Shown here piece by piece: positions 51,205 to 60,277 of a stretch of DNA of 64,000 nt. The notes beneath the pieces were generated by a model. It was not told where the DNA came from. It saw only the letters and a list, made by a program, of their open reading frames with translations, and did not search any database. The DNA is taken from contig SOIM01000003.1 of assembly GCA_004377185.1 (NCBI GenBank), forward strand, positions 1-64,000. The letters are read 5' to 3'. The position numbers and the translations under genes were made by a program. How positions within the stretch are numbered: position 1 is the stretch's first letter; every line of letters begins with the position of its first letter. Source of the stretch: Methanomassiliicoccales archaeon. Its GTDB lineage: Archaea > Thermoplasmatota > Thermoplasmata > RBG-16-68-12 > SOIM01.

Positions 51205-51651
51205 TCAAAAAGTTAGCGTTTGTTTGGACAGCGATTCCCTTGGGAGATAGTTCACTTCAACCTTGATATCTCTTGCCGCATTCCGAAGCTTATGGTCTGA
51301 AGTAAAGACCTTTGCTCTTTCCTTCTTTGCAATCGCCAGCACAAAAGAATCCACCAGACTGATACTATGCCTCCTCATACTCAAATACAACCTGCTCGCC
51401 TCGAATGCGGAATTGTCGTCTATATCTACCATCTTGATATTCCTCAATCCCTTCAACCAGAGTATCCTGTTGCGGGAAGCATTCTCTCCCTTTCTCTTTG
51501 TGAGTTGATTCAGTATCTCGGCAACCAGTAGCTCGAAAAGAATGAGATCCTTTTTTCCAACGGTGGCCTCTTTCCAATGTCTTCGCCACTTGACGGGAAT
51601 ACCATCTTCCGCAGCTACATGGACCATCGTATCGAAAAGATAACCTCGCAT
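51205..51651 (-). CDS. PIN-domain toxin (VapC-like)
   Basis: This 148-residue protein begins RGYLFDTMVHVAAE with the first PIN Asp, has LILFELLVAEILNQL with a conserved Glu, and SISLVDSFVLAIAKKERAKV with FTSDHKLRNAA for the C-terminal acids. It follows a tiny upstream gene by 3 bp, arranged like a toxin after its antitoxin. Confidence 0.8.
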   Translation of the reverse strand: MRGYLFDTMVHVAAEDGIPVKWRRHWKEATVGKKDLILFELLVAEILNQLTKRKGENASRNRILWLKGLRNIKMVDIDDNSAFEASRLYLSMRRHSISLVDSFVLAIAKKERAKVFTSDHKLRNAARDIKVEVNYLPRESLSKQTLTF

Positions 51652-51654
51652 TCG

Positions 51655-51816
51655 CTAATCCTCTGGGTTGGGTATCTTGATGCGTTTCACTTCTATTTCG
51701 CCCTTTTTGTTGCAGGCCACCAGCATATCCTTCTCAGTCTTGCTGATAATCAGACACTCATTGGGTCCCAGAGTCTCGTAGACTTCAATTTCCTGCTTCT
51801 TCTTGGCCTTTGGCAT
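51655..51816 (-). CDS. Probable antitoxin of the PIN toxin
   Basis: This 53-residue protein (MPKAKKKQEIEVYETLGPNE, ECLIISKTEKDMLVACNKKG, EIEVKRIKIPNPED) is strand-rich and basic at its start. It ends 3 bp before the PIN gene. Starts at 51834 or 51840 are also possible, given a TATA box (CTTTTATTGG) about 20 bp further up. No named antitoxin family is recognised. Confidence 0.55.
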   Translation of the reverse strand: MPKAKKKQEIEVYETLGPNECLIISKTEKDMLVACNKKGEIEVKRIKIPNPED

Positions 51817-51914
51817 TCCGCATCTCCGTGCCATTAACATTAGTGCGAACCAATAAAAGCCTTTTCATCAAAGGTCTGCCGAAAGATGAAGCCAGCGAGT
51901 CGCCAAACTCAGTT

Positions 51915-52024
51915 CGGGAATAAGGGTCAATGCTAGATACCCTGTCGGATTTGATTTCAGGCATTTCCTGCCTAATCGGCATAGATCCTGCTGACGGAAG
52001 AGGGCTTACGGCGGTGACCTGGCG
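51915..52024 (-). ncRNA. Family F2 structured RNA candidate, copy 3
   Basis: The minus strand is clearly similar to copies 1 and 2, with strong identity in the 5' block and around the helices. P1 is CAGG (51987-51990) with CCTG (51958-51961); P2 is TGCC (51978-51981) with GGCA (51969-51972). Thus both helices keep pairing where bases differ from copies 1 and 2. A further GGGT/ACCC hairpin follows at its 3' side but no long T-tract. It lies upstream of the small antitoxin gene on the same strand. Confidence 0.45.
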
Positions 52025-52093
52025 CCTGATCTCTCTTATGTTTCAAACGGGGAGCTTATGTTGGATCCTGGCTCTGCGAGAGTTCATTGAATC

Positions 52094-52360
52094 TCAGCTC
52101 TTGACCATGTAGTAGTCCGTGAATCCTATATGTCTCTTGACCACTGCCTTTTCCTTGATAAGAGTCTTCAGAATTTCATTGACAGCTGTCATCGTAACAA
52201 AGTCTCCCAGCAAGTCCTCGCCCAGTACATAACCAAGGGCTTCCACAAGTTCTCTTGCAGCATATGCCTTATCAGGATTTCTCTTCAGAAAATTCAGCAT
52301 GGTCTTCTCAGCATCTGTGACTGGGTGCCCCTTCTTGAATTCTTTCTTGCTAATTGGCAA
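52094..52360 (-). CDS. Small winged-helix-like protein
   Basis: This 88-residue protein carries helices and a wing typical of wHTH modules: TDAEKTMLNFLKRNPDKAYA, AVNEILKTLIKEKAVVKRHI and GFTDYYMVKS. It lies 6 bp after the HEPN-like gene, so the two form a pair in which this one may be the regulator or antitoxin. Confidence 0.65.
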   Translation of the reverse strand: MPISKKEFKKGHPVTDAEKTMLNFLKRNPDKAYAARELVEALGYVLGEDLLGDFVTMTAVNEILKTLIKEKAVVKRHIGFTDYYMVKS

Positions 52361-52366
52361 GTACCA

Positions 52367-52774
52367 TCACCTTCCAATCTTCTTCTCAATCTTACTAATG
52401 GCCTTCTCGATCTCTTTGATCTGCTCATCAATCTTCTCCATGTCCAACCAACCCTTGTAGTAAGAAGCGCTATGGAGATGGAGGAACGCATTTTCGTATG
52501 TTGTCTTGATTTCTTTCTCATGAGCAGACTGCAGGCCACTTCTAACATCGTCGTGGCTGTTTGGTGCAGGAAGACCGTATTTCTGTATCCTCGCCGCACA
52601 GGCCTCACTGAGGGCATGGAAGACCTTCTCGGCACCTTCTCTTATCCTGATGGGGTCTGCGTTTGCCCTTCCGTACTCAATCTCTTGTTTCCCCAAATCT
52701 AGGAACTTTCGAGCAACTTGAAGTCTGTCTTTCACTTTCCTGGGTTGGAAGTAACCCACACCAAGACTCTTCAC
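52367..52774 (-). CDS. HEPN/PaREP1-like helical protein
   Basis: This 135-residue all-helical protein (RLQVARKFLDLGKQEIEYGR, VFHALSEACAARIQKYG, HLHSASYYKGWLDMEKIDEQ, then a coiled-coil C-terminus) matches the pattern of PaREP1/HEPN proteins. The RNase motif RxxxxH of active HEPN toxins is not obvious. It is paired with the wHTH gene downstream. Confidence 0.6.
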   Translation of the reverse strand: MKSLGVGYFQPRKVKDRLQVARKFLDLGKQEIEYGRANADPIRIREGAEKVFHALSEACAARIQKYGLPAPNSHDDVRSGLQSAHEKEIKTTYENAFLHLHSASYYKGWLDMEKIDEQIKEIEKAISKIEKKIGR

Positions 52775-52917
52775 AGGGCCTTATCGCGCTAGCAGATATT
52801 TAACTATTAGTTCTCTACAGTCGATCTCCAGGAAAAGAGAAGACCGCTCACCATCCTCACATTGTCTATGGCATAATGAGGATTAGCGGTCACGGCTTGG
52901 CGTGCACACCCCACTTC

Positions 52918-53736
52918 TCAGGAATTGCTAACAGTCCAGCTCGTCTCAAGTCCAACTCTGATCCAATACCCAAACCCAGCTTGTAGAAAGTCCCCATCCG
53001 TTAGAACTCTCAAGAAACATGGCGAAGCCAGTGCATCAAAGCCCTCTATTCTCTCCACCGCAACCATTGCTTTGAGGTCCGCAACCGTGTAGTTATCGTC
53101 AAAAGACGGAAAACCTACGAGATTCCAACCTGCTTGAAGATTCACAGTGGTGACTGTGGGGACCACACCTGCTACCGTGAGGTTAGAGTCTTCGGTGACA
53201 TTTACCCAGAAGCCCATCGTGTGATTGACGTATTCGAGAGTTCCGGCATACGGCTTTGATTTCATGAAGGATTTCCATTCTTGGTTGATGGGGTCGAAGG
53301 ACCAGGCGTTGTCGAAAGAGACAGTTTGGAGGACCGTTTGTATGCTTTCATTTGATTGGATGAGCGGTATGGATACGAGATTTCGTCCTTTGGAAAGAGG
53401 TCGAGTGAATTTTGCGGCTTGGTCGCTGCCGCAGGCAGTGTTGTTCCAGGAATCGACTGCACACACGATGAAGAAATAGTCCTCAGGATTACCCTCCCCT
53501 TTTCCGGTGTCAATGAAGCTAGATGTGCCATTTGGAGCAGTTCCAATCTTCAGGTAGCCATTTCCGTCAGGATCGTAGAAGCCGGAACCACGGAAAACCT
53601 CATATCGTGTAACATGATTTGCGGCGCTTCCATCGTTCAGCGCCAAATCCCAACGAAGGCTGACGTTAGTTAGGTTTTGTCCAGTCAATGTAGCTGTGAG
53701 ATTCATTGGTGGTATTAACGTTCCTACAGGGAACAT
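52918..53736 (-). CDS. Fibronectin-III surface protein fragment
   Basis: These 272 residues comprise an FN3-like domain (PPMNLTATLTGQNLTNVSLR through FFIVCAVDSWNN), then a repeated beta domain with GRNLVSIPLIQSNESI and a second copy AGWNLVGFPSFDDNYTVADL, ending FGYWIRVGLETSWTV. There are many N-glycosylation sequons. No signal peptide or membrane anchor is present, and the 5' end overlaps the region just before the hdrC promoter, so the gene has probably lost its front. A related tail remains at 5485-5658. Confidence 0.65.
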   Translation of the reverse strand: MFPVGTLIPPMNLTATLTGQNLTNVSLRWDLALNDGSAANHVTRYEVFRGSGFYDPDGNGYLKIGTAPNGTSSFIDTGKGEGNPEDYFFIVCAVDSWNNTACGSDQAAKFTRPLSKGRNLVSIPLIQSNESIQTVLQTVSFDNAWSFDPINQEWKSFMKSKPYAGTLEYVNHTMGFWVNVTEDSNLTVAGVVPTVTTVNLQAGWNLVGFPSFDDNYTVADLKAMVAVERIEGFDALASPCFLRVLTDGDFLQAGFGYWIRVGLETSWTVSNS

Positions 53737-53831
53737 TAAAGGATGGGAGTCCTTCTGTTTTCGTCATCAAAAAATGCCCCGAGCAAAGGTTTATTATCGA
53801 GTCCAGTATTCTCAAAATTGGAAGAACATTT

Positions 53832-54092
53832 ATGTTTATTCCAGAGGTACGGACCCCATCGAAAATTGACAAGATTGGTCTTCGTGAGGTTCTCGATTTC
53901 AAGGAGGTTCGCAAGCTTCAGGAATGCATGCAGTGTGGCACATGTAGTGCCTCGTGCCCGGTTGCGCCGATCGCGGATTTTGCGCAACTCATTGGTCTCG
54001 CACTCGGAATGAAAAAGGATGAGATTGCCTTGGACATGAACATCGTATCGACCAAACCCATCTTGGAACGAAAGCAGGAGGCGGCAACATGA
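53832..54092 (+). CDS. hdrC: Truncated HdrC-like iron-sulfur protein
   Basis: This 86-residue protein keeps only one [4Fe-4S] motif (CMQCGTCSASCP; C32, C35, C38, C42). HdrC proteins normally have two clusters and about 180 residues. A TATA-like box (GGTTTATTATC, about 53788) lies about 40 bp upstream, and the protein reads naturally from MFIPEVRTPSK. It overlaps the hdrA fusion by 4 bp (ATGA), so it is expressed with it. HdrB, the usual partner, is missing. Confidence 0.75.
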   Translation: MFIPEVRTPSKIDKIGLREVLDFKEVRKLQECMQCGTCSASCPVAPIADFAQLIGLALGMKKDEIALDMNIVSTKPILERKQEAAT

Positions 54093-57000
54093 TTCGCTCT
54101 GCTCTAGTTATTGGAGGGGGGATATCTGGGATGCAGGCGGCACTCAACCTAGCCAATCAAGGAGTGAGGGTTACCATGGTCGAGAGAGAGGTCAGCATAG
54201 GGGGGATAATGCCCAAACTGGACAAAACCTTCCCCACGTTGGACTGTGCAATGTGTATCCTCTCTCCATTTATGGTCGATTGCTCGCGGCATTCCAACAT
54301 CGAGATAATGACACTTGCTGAGGTGGATTCAGTTTCCCGCCAGAACGGAGGCTTCAAGGTCAGAATCAAACAGCTTCCGCGATACGTTCTGTTGGATAAA
54401 TGTACAGGTTGCGGGACATGCCAGGAGAAATGCCCCAAGAAGGTTCCCGATGAGTTCAACATGGGTCTCGATGACAGAAAGCTCATCTACTTCCTCTTTC
54501 CCCAATCAATTCCTCAAGTTCCTCGAATCGATTATGAGAATTGCACCTATTTCAGGACCGGAAAGTGCAAAGTTTGCGAAAAATTCTGCGAGGCTGGTGC
54601 CATAGACTTCGATCAAAAGGAAGAGATTATTGAGAGGGATTTCGACTCAATAGTGATCGCTACTGGCGGACAGATATTCAAGCCAGATGGCAGGAAGGAG
54701 TATGGCTATGGGGAATACGAGAATGTCATTACCTCTCTTGAGCTGGAGAGGCTTCTTTCGGCCTCTGGTCCGACGATGGGAGATGTTCTGACCAAGGATG
54801 GGAAACATCCCAAGAAAGTCGCCTTCGTGAACTGTGTGGGCTCCCGGGATGAGAAGGTCGGACACGATTACTGTTCTCGCATATGTTGCATGTACGGGCT
54901 CAAGGAGGCACTACTGCTCAAAGAGCACGACCCGGATGTCGAAATCACTATATTCTATATGGATATCCGTTCCTTTGGAAAGGGGTACGATGAATTCTAC
55001 AGGAAGGTGAGATACGAAGACAAGATCGCCGATTTCGTTAGAGCGCGTCCGGCCGAGATTTGGGAAAACCAAGACATGACCCTCTCCCTTCACTACGAGG
55101 ACACACAGAGTGGAGATGTCAAGACTCTAGATGTGGACATGGTCGTTCTGAACGTCGCTATTGTTCCTTCCGAGGGAACGAAGGAGCTGGCAGAAAAGCT
55201 GGGAGTCGAACTCAACAATTATGGCTTCTTTGAGAAGCCCAACTTCAGTGTCGGTCCACTTGATGCATCGACTCAAGGCATCTATATCTGCGGAATGGCA
55301 TCTCGCCCTCTGGATATTACCGATTCAACCAGCCAGGGTATTGGCACAGCCTCTCGTGCGACATCAGATTTGCAGGGAGACCGAACCTTTCCACCGCCGG
55401 CCGGGTACCCAGGACTGGAGACAGATGAGAAGAGAATAGGTGTCTTTGTCTGTCACTGCGGGAAGAACATCGCTTCTGTCGTAGATGTGAAAGAACTCGC
55501 GGAGTATGCAAAAGGCCTGCCGGGCGTGGTCTACTCAGAGGACAATATCTTCACATGCTCCGAGGAAGGTCAGAGGAAGATTGTGGAAGCCATCGAGCGT
55601 GAGCGTCTTACCCGGGTAGTGGTTGCTGCCTGTTCTCCAAGAACGCACGAACCCACATTTCAGGACGCGATTCTGTCTGCTGGCCTGAATCCATTCCTCC
55701 TTGATATGGCAAACATTCGAAATCACTGTTCTTGGGTCCACTCGGACAAGGATGAAGCTCTGGAGAAGTCAAAAGACTTGGTGAGAATGTCCGTGGCAAG
55801 GGTTGCTAACCTGGATCCGTTGAGCAGATCGACTGTCGGAGTGACTCCAATTGCTTGTGTAGTCGGCGGTGGCATTGCTGGTCTAGTTGCGACAAGGGAT
55901 CTTGCCAAGAACGGGTTCGAGGTGCATCTTCTTGAGAGGAAGCCCTATCTCGGCGGAAGAGTGGCTAAATTGGGCAAAATATATCCTGAGGAGTCCAAAG
56001 CCTCGGACCTTCTAGATTCCCTCATCAAGTCGATAATCGATACGGAAAAGGTCCACTTCCATTTGGCGTCCGAGATTGCGGAGGTCGAGGGCTTTGTTGG
56101 CAACTTCGAAGTGGCTATTGAGTCAAGGGACTACGTGACGGACAAGTGCGATGGTTGCGATAAGTGCATTGATGTCTGTCCAGTTGAGGTGGATGACGAC
56201 TTCAATGAGGGCCTATCGAAGAGAAGAGCGATATTCAAGCAGAATACCTACCCGGAGAAATACTACATCGATCCTGAATCATGTACGCTTTGCGGAGAGT
56301 GTGTAAAGGCATGCTCCATAGGAGCGATTGATCTTTCTACGAAGAATAAGAATGTCAAATGTGGAGCTCTGGTCGTTGCCACCGGTTTTGAGGCGGGAGA
56401 CCGTGAGGACCTTCTAACCCATGGCTTTGGCTCCCACAAGGGTATAATCACAACCTCCCAAGTTGAAAGGTTGTTGCACGAGGATGGACCGACCGGTGGA
56501 AATATCGAGGAATACGCGGGCAAGGTTGAGAATGTAGCCGTTCTCCTTTGCGCTGATATGAGGTGGGGAAAGAACAACTACTGCTCCCGATATTGCTGCG
56601 TTACTGGCACGAAGGCCGCGAAGGAGTTGAAGAAGCGCTTCCCAGACTCGAACATATTCGTTCTCTACGAGGACCTCAGGACGATCGGAATATACGAAGA
56701 CCTCTACAAAGAGGTTCAGAGCATGGGAGTGACTTTCATCAAATATTCTTTTGACAACATGCCTAGCATCTCCTACACGAACGGGCTGCGCCTGCAAGTG
56801 AAAGATGAGTTGCTTGGCGTTGAACTCAAGATTCCTCTGGACCTTTTGGTTCTTTCCGAAGGAGGAATACCGGTCGAAGGCTCGGATGAACTCGCAAAAA
56901 AGTTGAGGGTTCCTTGCTCTACTGAGGGGTTTTTCCAGGAGGCGCATGTGAAGCTAGCCCCTGTAGATACTTCCAATGAGGGAGTGTATATCGCTGGAGG

Positions 57001-57346
57001 CGTTCAATATCCCAAAGATGTTTCCGATGCCGTTTCACAGGGATCAGCCGCAGCCGCCAGGGCATTGACAATACTCTCAAGAGATGTCCTCGAGGTGGGT
57101 GGTGCTGTTGCTCATATTACTCCAGAGAAGTGCGCGGCCTGCCTTACTTGTGTTAGGTTGTGCCCGTATGGAGCGATATTCATAAATGAGGATAATGTCG
57201 CGGAGGTCAACATCGCGAAGTGCCGCGGTTGCGGAATTTGTACGTCGGAGTGTCCAGCCAAAGCGATTGTGCTCAGACATTTCCAGGACGATCAACTCCT
57301 CCCAATGGTGGATGAATATCTTTTGGAGGCAGTGCATGGAAGCTAA
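54089..57346 (+). CDS. hdrA: HdrA-HdrA tandem fusion
   Basis: This 1085-residue protein fuses two HdrA units. Unit 1 (about 1-440) starts directly with the FAD motif IGGGISGMQAALNLANQG, has the Cys segment LDKTFPTLDCAMCILSP and a ferredoxin insertion (CTGCGTCQEKC), but lacks the N-terminal and C-terminal Fe-S domains. Unit 2 (about 445-1085) has the N-terminal domain (IGVFVCHCGKNIAS), a second FAD motif VGGGIAGLVATRDLAKNG and C-terminal CAACLTCVRLCPYGA and CRGCGICTSECPAKA. Its own Cys segment reads LGKIYPEESKASD, so that cluster is lost. It is placed with mvhD, metV and metF. Confidence 0.9.
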   Translation: MIRSALVIGGGISGMQAALNLANQGVRVTMVEREVSIGGIMPKLDKTFPTLDCAMCILSPFMVDCSRHSNIEIMTLAEVDSVSRQNGGFKVRIKQLPRYVLLDKCTGCGTCQEKCPKKVPDEFNMGLDDRKLIYFLFPQSIPQVPRIDYENCTYFRTGKCKVCEKFCEAGAIDFDQKEEIIERDFDSIVIATGGQIFKPDGRKEYGYGEYENVITSLELERLLSASGPTMGDVLTKDGKHPKKVAFVNCVGSRDEKVGHDYCSRICCMYGLKEALLLKEHDPDVEITIFYMDIRSFGKGYDEFYRKVRYEDKIADFVRARPAEIWENQDMTLSLHYEDTQSGDVKTLDVDMVVLNVAIVPSEGTKELAEKLGVELNNYGFFEKPNFSVGPLDASTQGIYICGMASRPLDITDSTSQGIGTASRATSDLQGDRTFPPPAGYPGLETDEKRIGVFVCHCGKNIASVVDVKELAEYAKGLPGVVYSEDNIFTCSEEGQRKIVEAIERERLTRVVVAACSPRTHEPTFQDAILSAGLNPFLLDMANIRNHCSWVHSDKDEALEKSKDLVRMSVARVANLDPLSRSTVGVTPIACVVGGGIAGLVATRDLAKNGFEVHLLERKPYLGGRVAKLGKIYPEESKASDLLDSLIKSIIDTEKVHFHLASEIAEVEGFVGNFEVAIESRDYVTDKCDGCDKCIDVCPVEVDDDFNEGLSKRRAIFKQNTYPEKYYIDPESCTLCGECVKACSIGAIDLSTKNKNVKCGALVVATGFEAGDREDLLTHGFGSHKGIITTSQVERLLHEDGPTGGNIEEYAGKVENVAVLLCADMRWGKNNYCSRYCCVTGTKAAKELKKRFPDSNIFVLYEDLRTIGIYEDLYKEVQSMGVTFIKYSFDNMPSISYTNGLRLQVKDELLGVELKIPLDLLVLSEGGIPVEGSDELAKKLRVPCSTEGFFQEAHVKLAPVDTSNEGVYIAGGVQYPKDVSDAVSQGSAAAARALTILSRDVLEVGGAVAHITPEKCAACLTCVRLCPYGAIFINEDNVAEVNIAKCRGCGICTSECPAKAIVLRHFQDDQLLPMVDEYLLEAVHGS

Positions 57347-57785
57347 GGAAGTTGACAAAGCCCACGTAGCGGTCGATGACTTCGATCCCAAAATTGTCGC
57401 GTTCTGTTGCAACTACTGCGCGTATGCCGCTGCGGATTTGGCAGGTAGCATGAGACTTTCGTACCCTCCAAATGTGAAGGTCATAAGACTTCCCTGCTCG
57501 GGGAAGGTGGAAATCACTTATCTGCTAAGAGCGCTGGAGGACGGCGCCGACGGTGTCATGGTCGCCGGCTGTCTCGAGGGAGATTGCCATTTCATGGAAG
57601 GGAACTACCGCGCCAAGAGGAAGGTGAGACATGCCAAGCGGTTGCTTGAAGAGATTGGCTTCGAGAGCGGGAGAGTGGAGATGTTCAATCTTTCTTCTGC
57701 GATGGCCGGACGTTTTGCTGAGATTATGGAAGAAATGACGGAAAGGATAAGGAAACTCGGTCCCAGTCCTTTGAGGAAGGGGTGA
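57336..57785 (+). CDS. mvhD: MvhD-like [2Fe-2S] subunit
   Basis: This 149-residue paralogue of the protein at 15841-16284 has FCCNYCAYAAADLAG, PCSGKVEITY and GCLEGDCHF for the [2Fe-2S] cluster. The ATG at 57336 overlaps the hdrA fusion by 11 bp; a longer in-frame start lies wholly within hdrA and is rejected. It probably joins HdrA to the MetV/MetF pair or to an unseen donor. Confidence 0.9.
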   Translation: MEAKEVDKAHVAVDDFDPKIVAFCCNYCAYAAADLAGSMRLSYPPNVKVIRLPCSGKVEITYLLRALEDGADGVMVAGCLEGDCHFMEGNYRAKRKVRHAKRLLEEIGFESGRVEMFNLSSAMAGRFAEIMEEMTERIRKLGPSPLRKG

Positions 57786-57789
57786 TGGA

Positions 57790-58461
57790 TTGATAGTTGG
57801 TGACAGAAAGCCAATGGATGAAATCTTGGAGATGCTCGCACGGTATGAAAGAATTCTCTTGCTGGGTTGTGGAACGTGTGTAACAGTGTGTCTTGCAGGT
57901 GGAGAAAGAGAGGTAGGAATTCTCGCAGGGCAGTTGAGGATTCACGCAAGGCAAGAAGGAAAGAGCGCACAGGTCGATGAGCATACAATCGAGAGGCAGT
58001 GCGAGAAGGAATGGGTGGAAGAAATCAAAGATAGAGTGGAAGGCGTAGATGTGGTCATGTCGATGGCCTGTGGCGTTGGAGTTCAGCTTGTCGCCGAGAT
58101 GTACCCTGAAAAGCCAGTGTTTCCTGCGCTAAATACTACGTTCATGGGTTATCCTGCACAACACGGGATATGGTTTGAGAACTGTCGTGGGTGTGGAAAC
58201 TGCGTCCTTCATCTAAGTGGTGGTGTCTGTCCGATTACGCGATGCGCTAAGTCGCTTTTGAATGGGCCATGCGGAGGCTCGCAGAACGGAGAGTGCGAAA
58301 TCGACAAGGAAATCGAGTGCGCATGGCAGGTTATCTACGACCGTCTCAAGAAGACCGGACGATTGGAATGGATGAACAACTATCAGCCGCCAAGGGATTG
58401 GTCTACAGCAGGCTCTGGCGGTCCACGTAGAAGCGTGAAGATAGAGGAGGTGTTGGATTGA
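57790..58461 (+). CDS. metV: MetV, zinc/Fe-S subunit of methylene-H4F reductase
   Basis: This 223-residue protein has Cys motifs CGTCVTVCLAGGEREVG and CRGCGNCVLHLSGGVCPITR followed by CAKSLLNGPCGGSQNGECEI, matching MetV of acetogens. It starts with TTG 57790. It ends 4 bp inside metF, so the two are coupled. In Moorella, MetV and MetF associate with HdrABC and MvhD; the gene set here is similar but with HdrA fused and HdrB absent. Confidence 0.9.
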   Translation: MIVGDRKPMDEILEMLARYERILLLGCGTCVTVCLAGGEREVGILAGQLRIHARQEGKSAQVDEHTIERQCEKEWVEEIKDRVEGVDVVMSMACGVGVQLVAEMYPEKPVFPALNTTFMGYPAQHGIWFENCRGCGNCVLHLSGGVCPITRCAKSLLNGPCGGSQNGECEIDKEIECAWQVIYDRLKKTGRLEWMNNYQPPRDWSTAGSGGPRRSVKIEEVLD

Positions 58462-59375
58462 AATCGGAGAGCAATCTGGAGAAGGTTCTTGAGGCGGGGA
58501 AGTTCGCGGTCACCTCCGAAATCGGACCTCCAAAATCTGCTGATGGAAACGTAGTCCGAAAGAAGACAGGTATACTGAAGAATTTCGTGGACGCCGCCAA
58601 CATCACCGACAATCAAACCGCCATAGTAAGGCTCTCGAGCATAGCGGCAGCTTCGATTCTGCTTCAGGAGGGAATAGAGCCAGTGGCTCAGATGACTGTC
58701 AGGGACAGGAATAGAATCGCCATCCAGAGCGACATTCTGGGAGCCGCAGCGTTAGGGGTCAAGAACGTCCTGTGCTTGTCTGGGGACCATCAGAAGTTCG
58801 GGAATCATCCCAGTTCCAAGAACGTGTTCGATATCGACTCCATGCAACTCATCAGGATGCTCAAGGACATGAGGGATGCCAAGAAATTCCAATGTGGAGA
58901 TGAGATGGACGTTGAGCCCAGACTCTTCATAGGAGCCGCTGCCAACCCGTTCGCAGACCCCTTTGAGTTCAGGGTCCATCGTTTGGCGAAGAAGATAGAC
59001 GCAGGTGTTGACTTCATCCAGACCCAAGGAATATACGATATCAATAGGTTCGAGAAATGGCTGGAAGAAGCGAGAAGCGAGGGACTGACCGAGAAGGTCT
59101 ACATTTTGGGAGGAGTTATTCCATTGAAATCTGCAGGGGCCGCGAAATACATTAAGAACAAGGTTGCGGGAATGATTGTTCCTGACAGCCTGATAGATAG
59201 GATGAAAAACGCCGCCGACCCCAAGCAAGAGGGCATCAAGATAGCCATCGAGACGATCGAGCAACTGAAGGACATGAAGGGCGTTCACGGTGTTCACATC
59301 ATGGCCATAGAATGGGAGGAGAAGGTCCCCGAGATTGTCAAGGAGTCCGGATTGCTTCCGAGGCCTTCCGTCTGA
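58458..59375 (+). CDS. metF: Methylene-tetrahydrofolate reductase MetF
   Basis: This 305-residue FAD barrel reduces 5,10-methylene-H4F to 5-methyl-H4F. Signatures: FAVTSEIGPPKSADG (start of the barrel), ADNITDNQ-type AANITDNQTAIVRLSS, VLCLSGDHQKFG, AAANPFADPFEF and DFIQTQGIYDINRFEKWL. Its length matches the clostridial short MetF that needs MetV. It is the last gene of the operon. Confidence 0.93.
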   Translation: MKSESNLEKVLEAGKFAVTSEIGPPKSADGNVVRKKTGILKNFVDAANITDNQTAIVRLSSIAAASILLQEGIEPVAQMTVRDRNRIAIQSDILGAAALGVKNVLCLSGDHQKFGNHPSSKNVFDIDSMQLIRMLKDMRDAKKFQCGDEMDVEPRLFIGAAANPFADPFEFRVHRLAKKIDAGVDFIQTQGIYDINRFEKWLEEARSEGLTEKVYILGGVIPLKSAGAAKYIKNKVAGMIVPDSLIDRMKNAADPKQEGIKIAIETIEQLKDMKGVHGVHIMAIEWEEKVPEIVKESGLLPRPSV

Positions 59376-59387
59376 GTTCTGTTCTTC

Positions 59388-60164
59388 CTAAGCCCTCAGA
59401 AAATCGTCCGCGTAGAGCTTCTGGTTGAGCAGCACTTCTGATGCTTTGATGGCGGCCACCAGTTCTGTATCATTTGGATCCATTATGGCGGAATCAAGAC
59501 CACTGGCCATTAACATGATCAAGTAGGTACGATTGAGGAGAGGCCTCTCTTTTGTGTTGTTGGAAACGTTGCTCAGTCCGACCACCGTCTTCGGTGGAGG
59601 GTCCGATATTGCCTTGAACATCCCCAGGGCTTCCAATACCTTGGGACCTTGATCCTGTGCGGCACCAACAGGCAAGATGAGGGGGTCCAGGTACAGCTTC
59701 TCGGGGCCGATTCCATACTCCATTGCCTTGGCCACCATTATCATTGCAAGTTCGCACCTGCTGGTAGCATCATTGGGAATGCCTTTCTCATCTAGGGTCA
59801 AGCATATCACGTCCGAATCGTGCTCAACGGCCATTGGAAAGAGGGTTTCCATTTTCTTGGTTTCTGCCGTTGCGGAATTGATCAGAACACTGCTCGACGC
59901 TGCCTTCACTCCGGCTTCCATCGCATCCAGCTTTGGCGTATCTATGGACAGTTTCGCGTCAACTGCATCTTGGATCGTCTTCACAAGCCAGGTCATGACT
60001 TCTGGGGCGTCCTCAACTCCGGGGCCGGTGTTTATGTCCAGGATCTGCGCCCCCGCCTCCACCTGATTCCTGGCAAGGTCCTGTATGAAACTCTCGTCCC
60101 TATTGTCTATGGCCTTCATCACGGACCTGAAAAGGCCGTTTATCCGTTCGCTTATGATTATCAT
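59388..60164 (-). CDS. acsE: Methyl-H4F:corrinoid/iron-sulfur protein methyltransferase AcsE
   Basis: This 258-residue TIM-barrel enzyme transfers the methyl group to a corrinoid protein. Signatures: IIISERINGLFRSVMKAI, QVEAGAQILDINTGPGVEDA, LSIDTPKLDAMEAGVKA, LILPVGAAQDQGP and VVGLSNVSNN. I chose the ATG at 60164 (MIIISERING) because a minus-strand TATA box (TTTAAGGCG, about 60192-60200) predicts a start site near it. It converges on metF. The corrinoid protein and CODH/ACS genes are outside the window. Confidence 0.92.
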   Translation of the reverse strand: MIIISERINGLFRSVMKAIDNRDESFIQDLARNQVEAGAQILDINTGPGVEDAPEVMTWLVKTIQDAVDAKLSIDTPKLDAMEAGVKAASSSVLINSATAETKKMETLFPMAVEHDSDVICLTLDEKGIPNDATSRCELAMIMVAKAMEYGIGPEKLYLDPLILPVGAAQDQGPKVLEALGMFKAISDPPPKTVVGLSNVSNNTKERPLLNRTYLIMLMASGLDSAIMDPNDTELVAAIKASEVLLNQKLYADDFLRA

Positions 60165-60277
60165 GTTTCCCCTTCCAGATGCCAATATGAAAACGCCTTA
60201 AATATGCTTCGGGTAGCGGTTTCAGTTCTTTGTCGGAGGAGGATTGGTAGGACCTCTGACTGTCTGTGATTCAAGCA

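Noticed and set aside
25586-52024. F2 elements as coding sequence (one frame reads CQVTAVNPFQ-like in all copies)
   Set aside because: Differences between copies change amino acids freely, copy 1 meets a stop, and paired-base changes fit RNA better.
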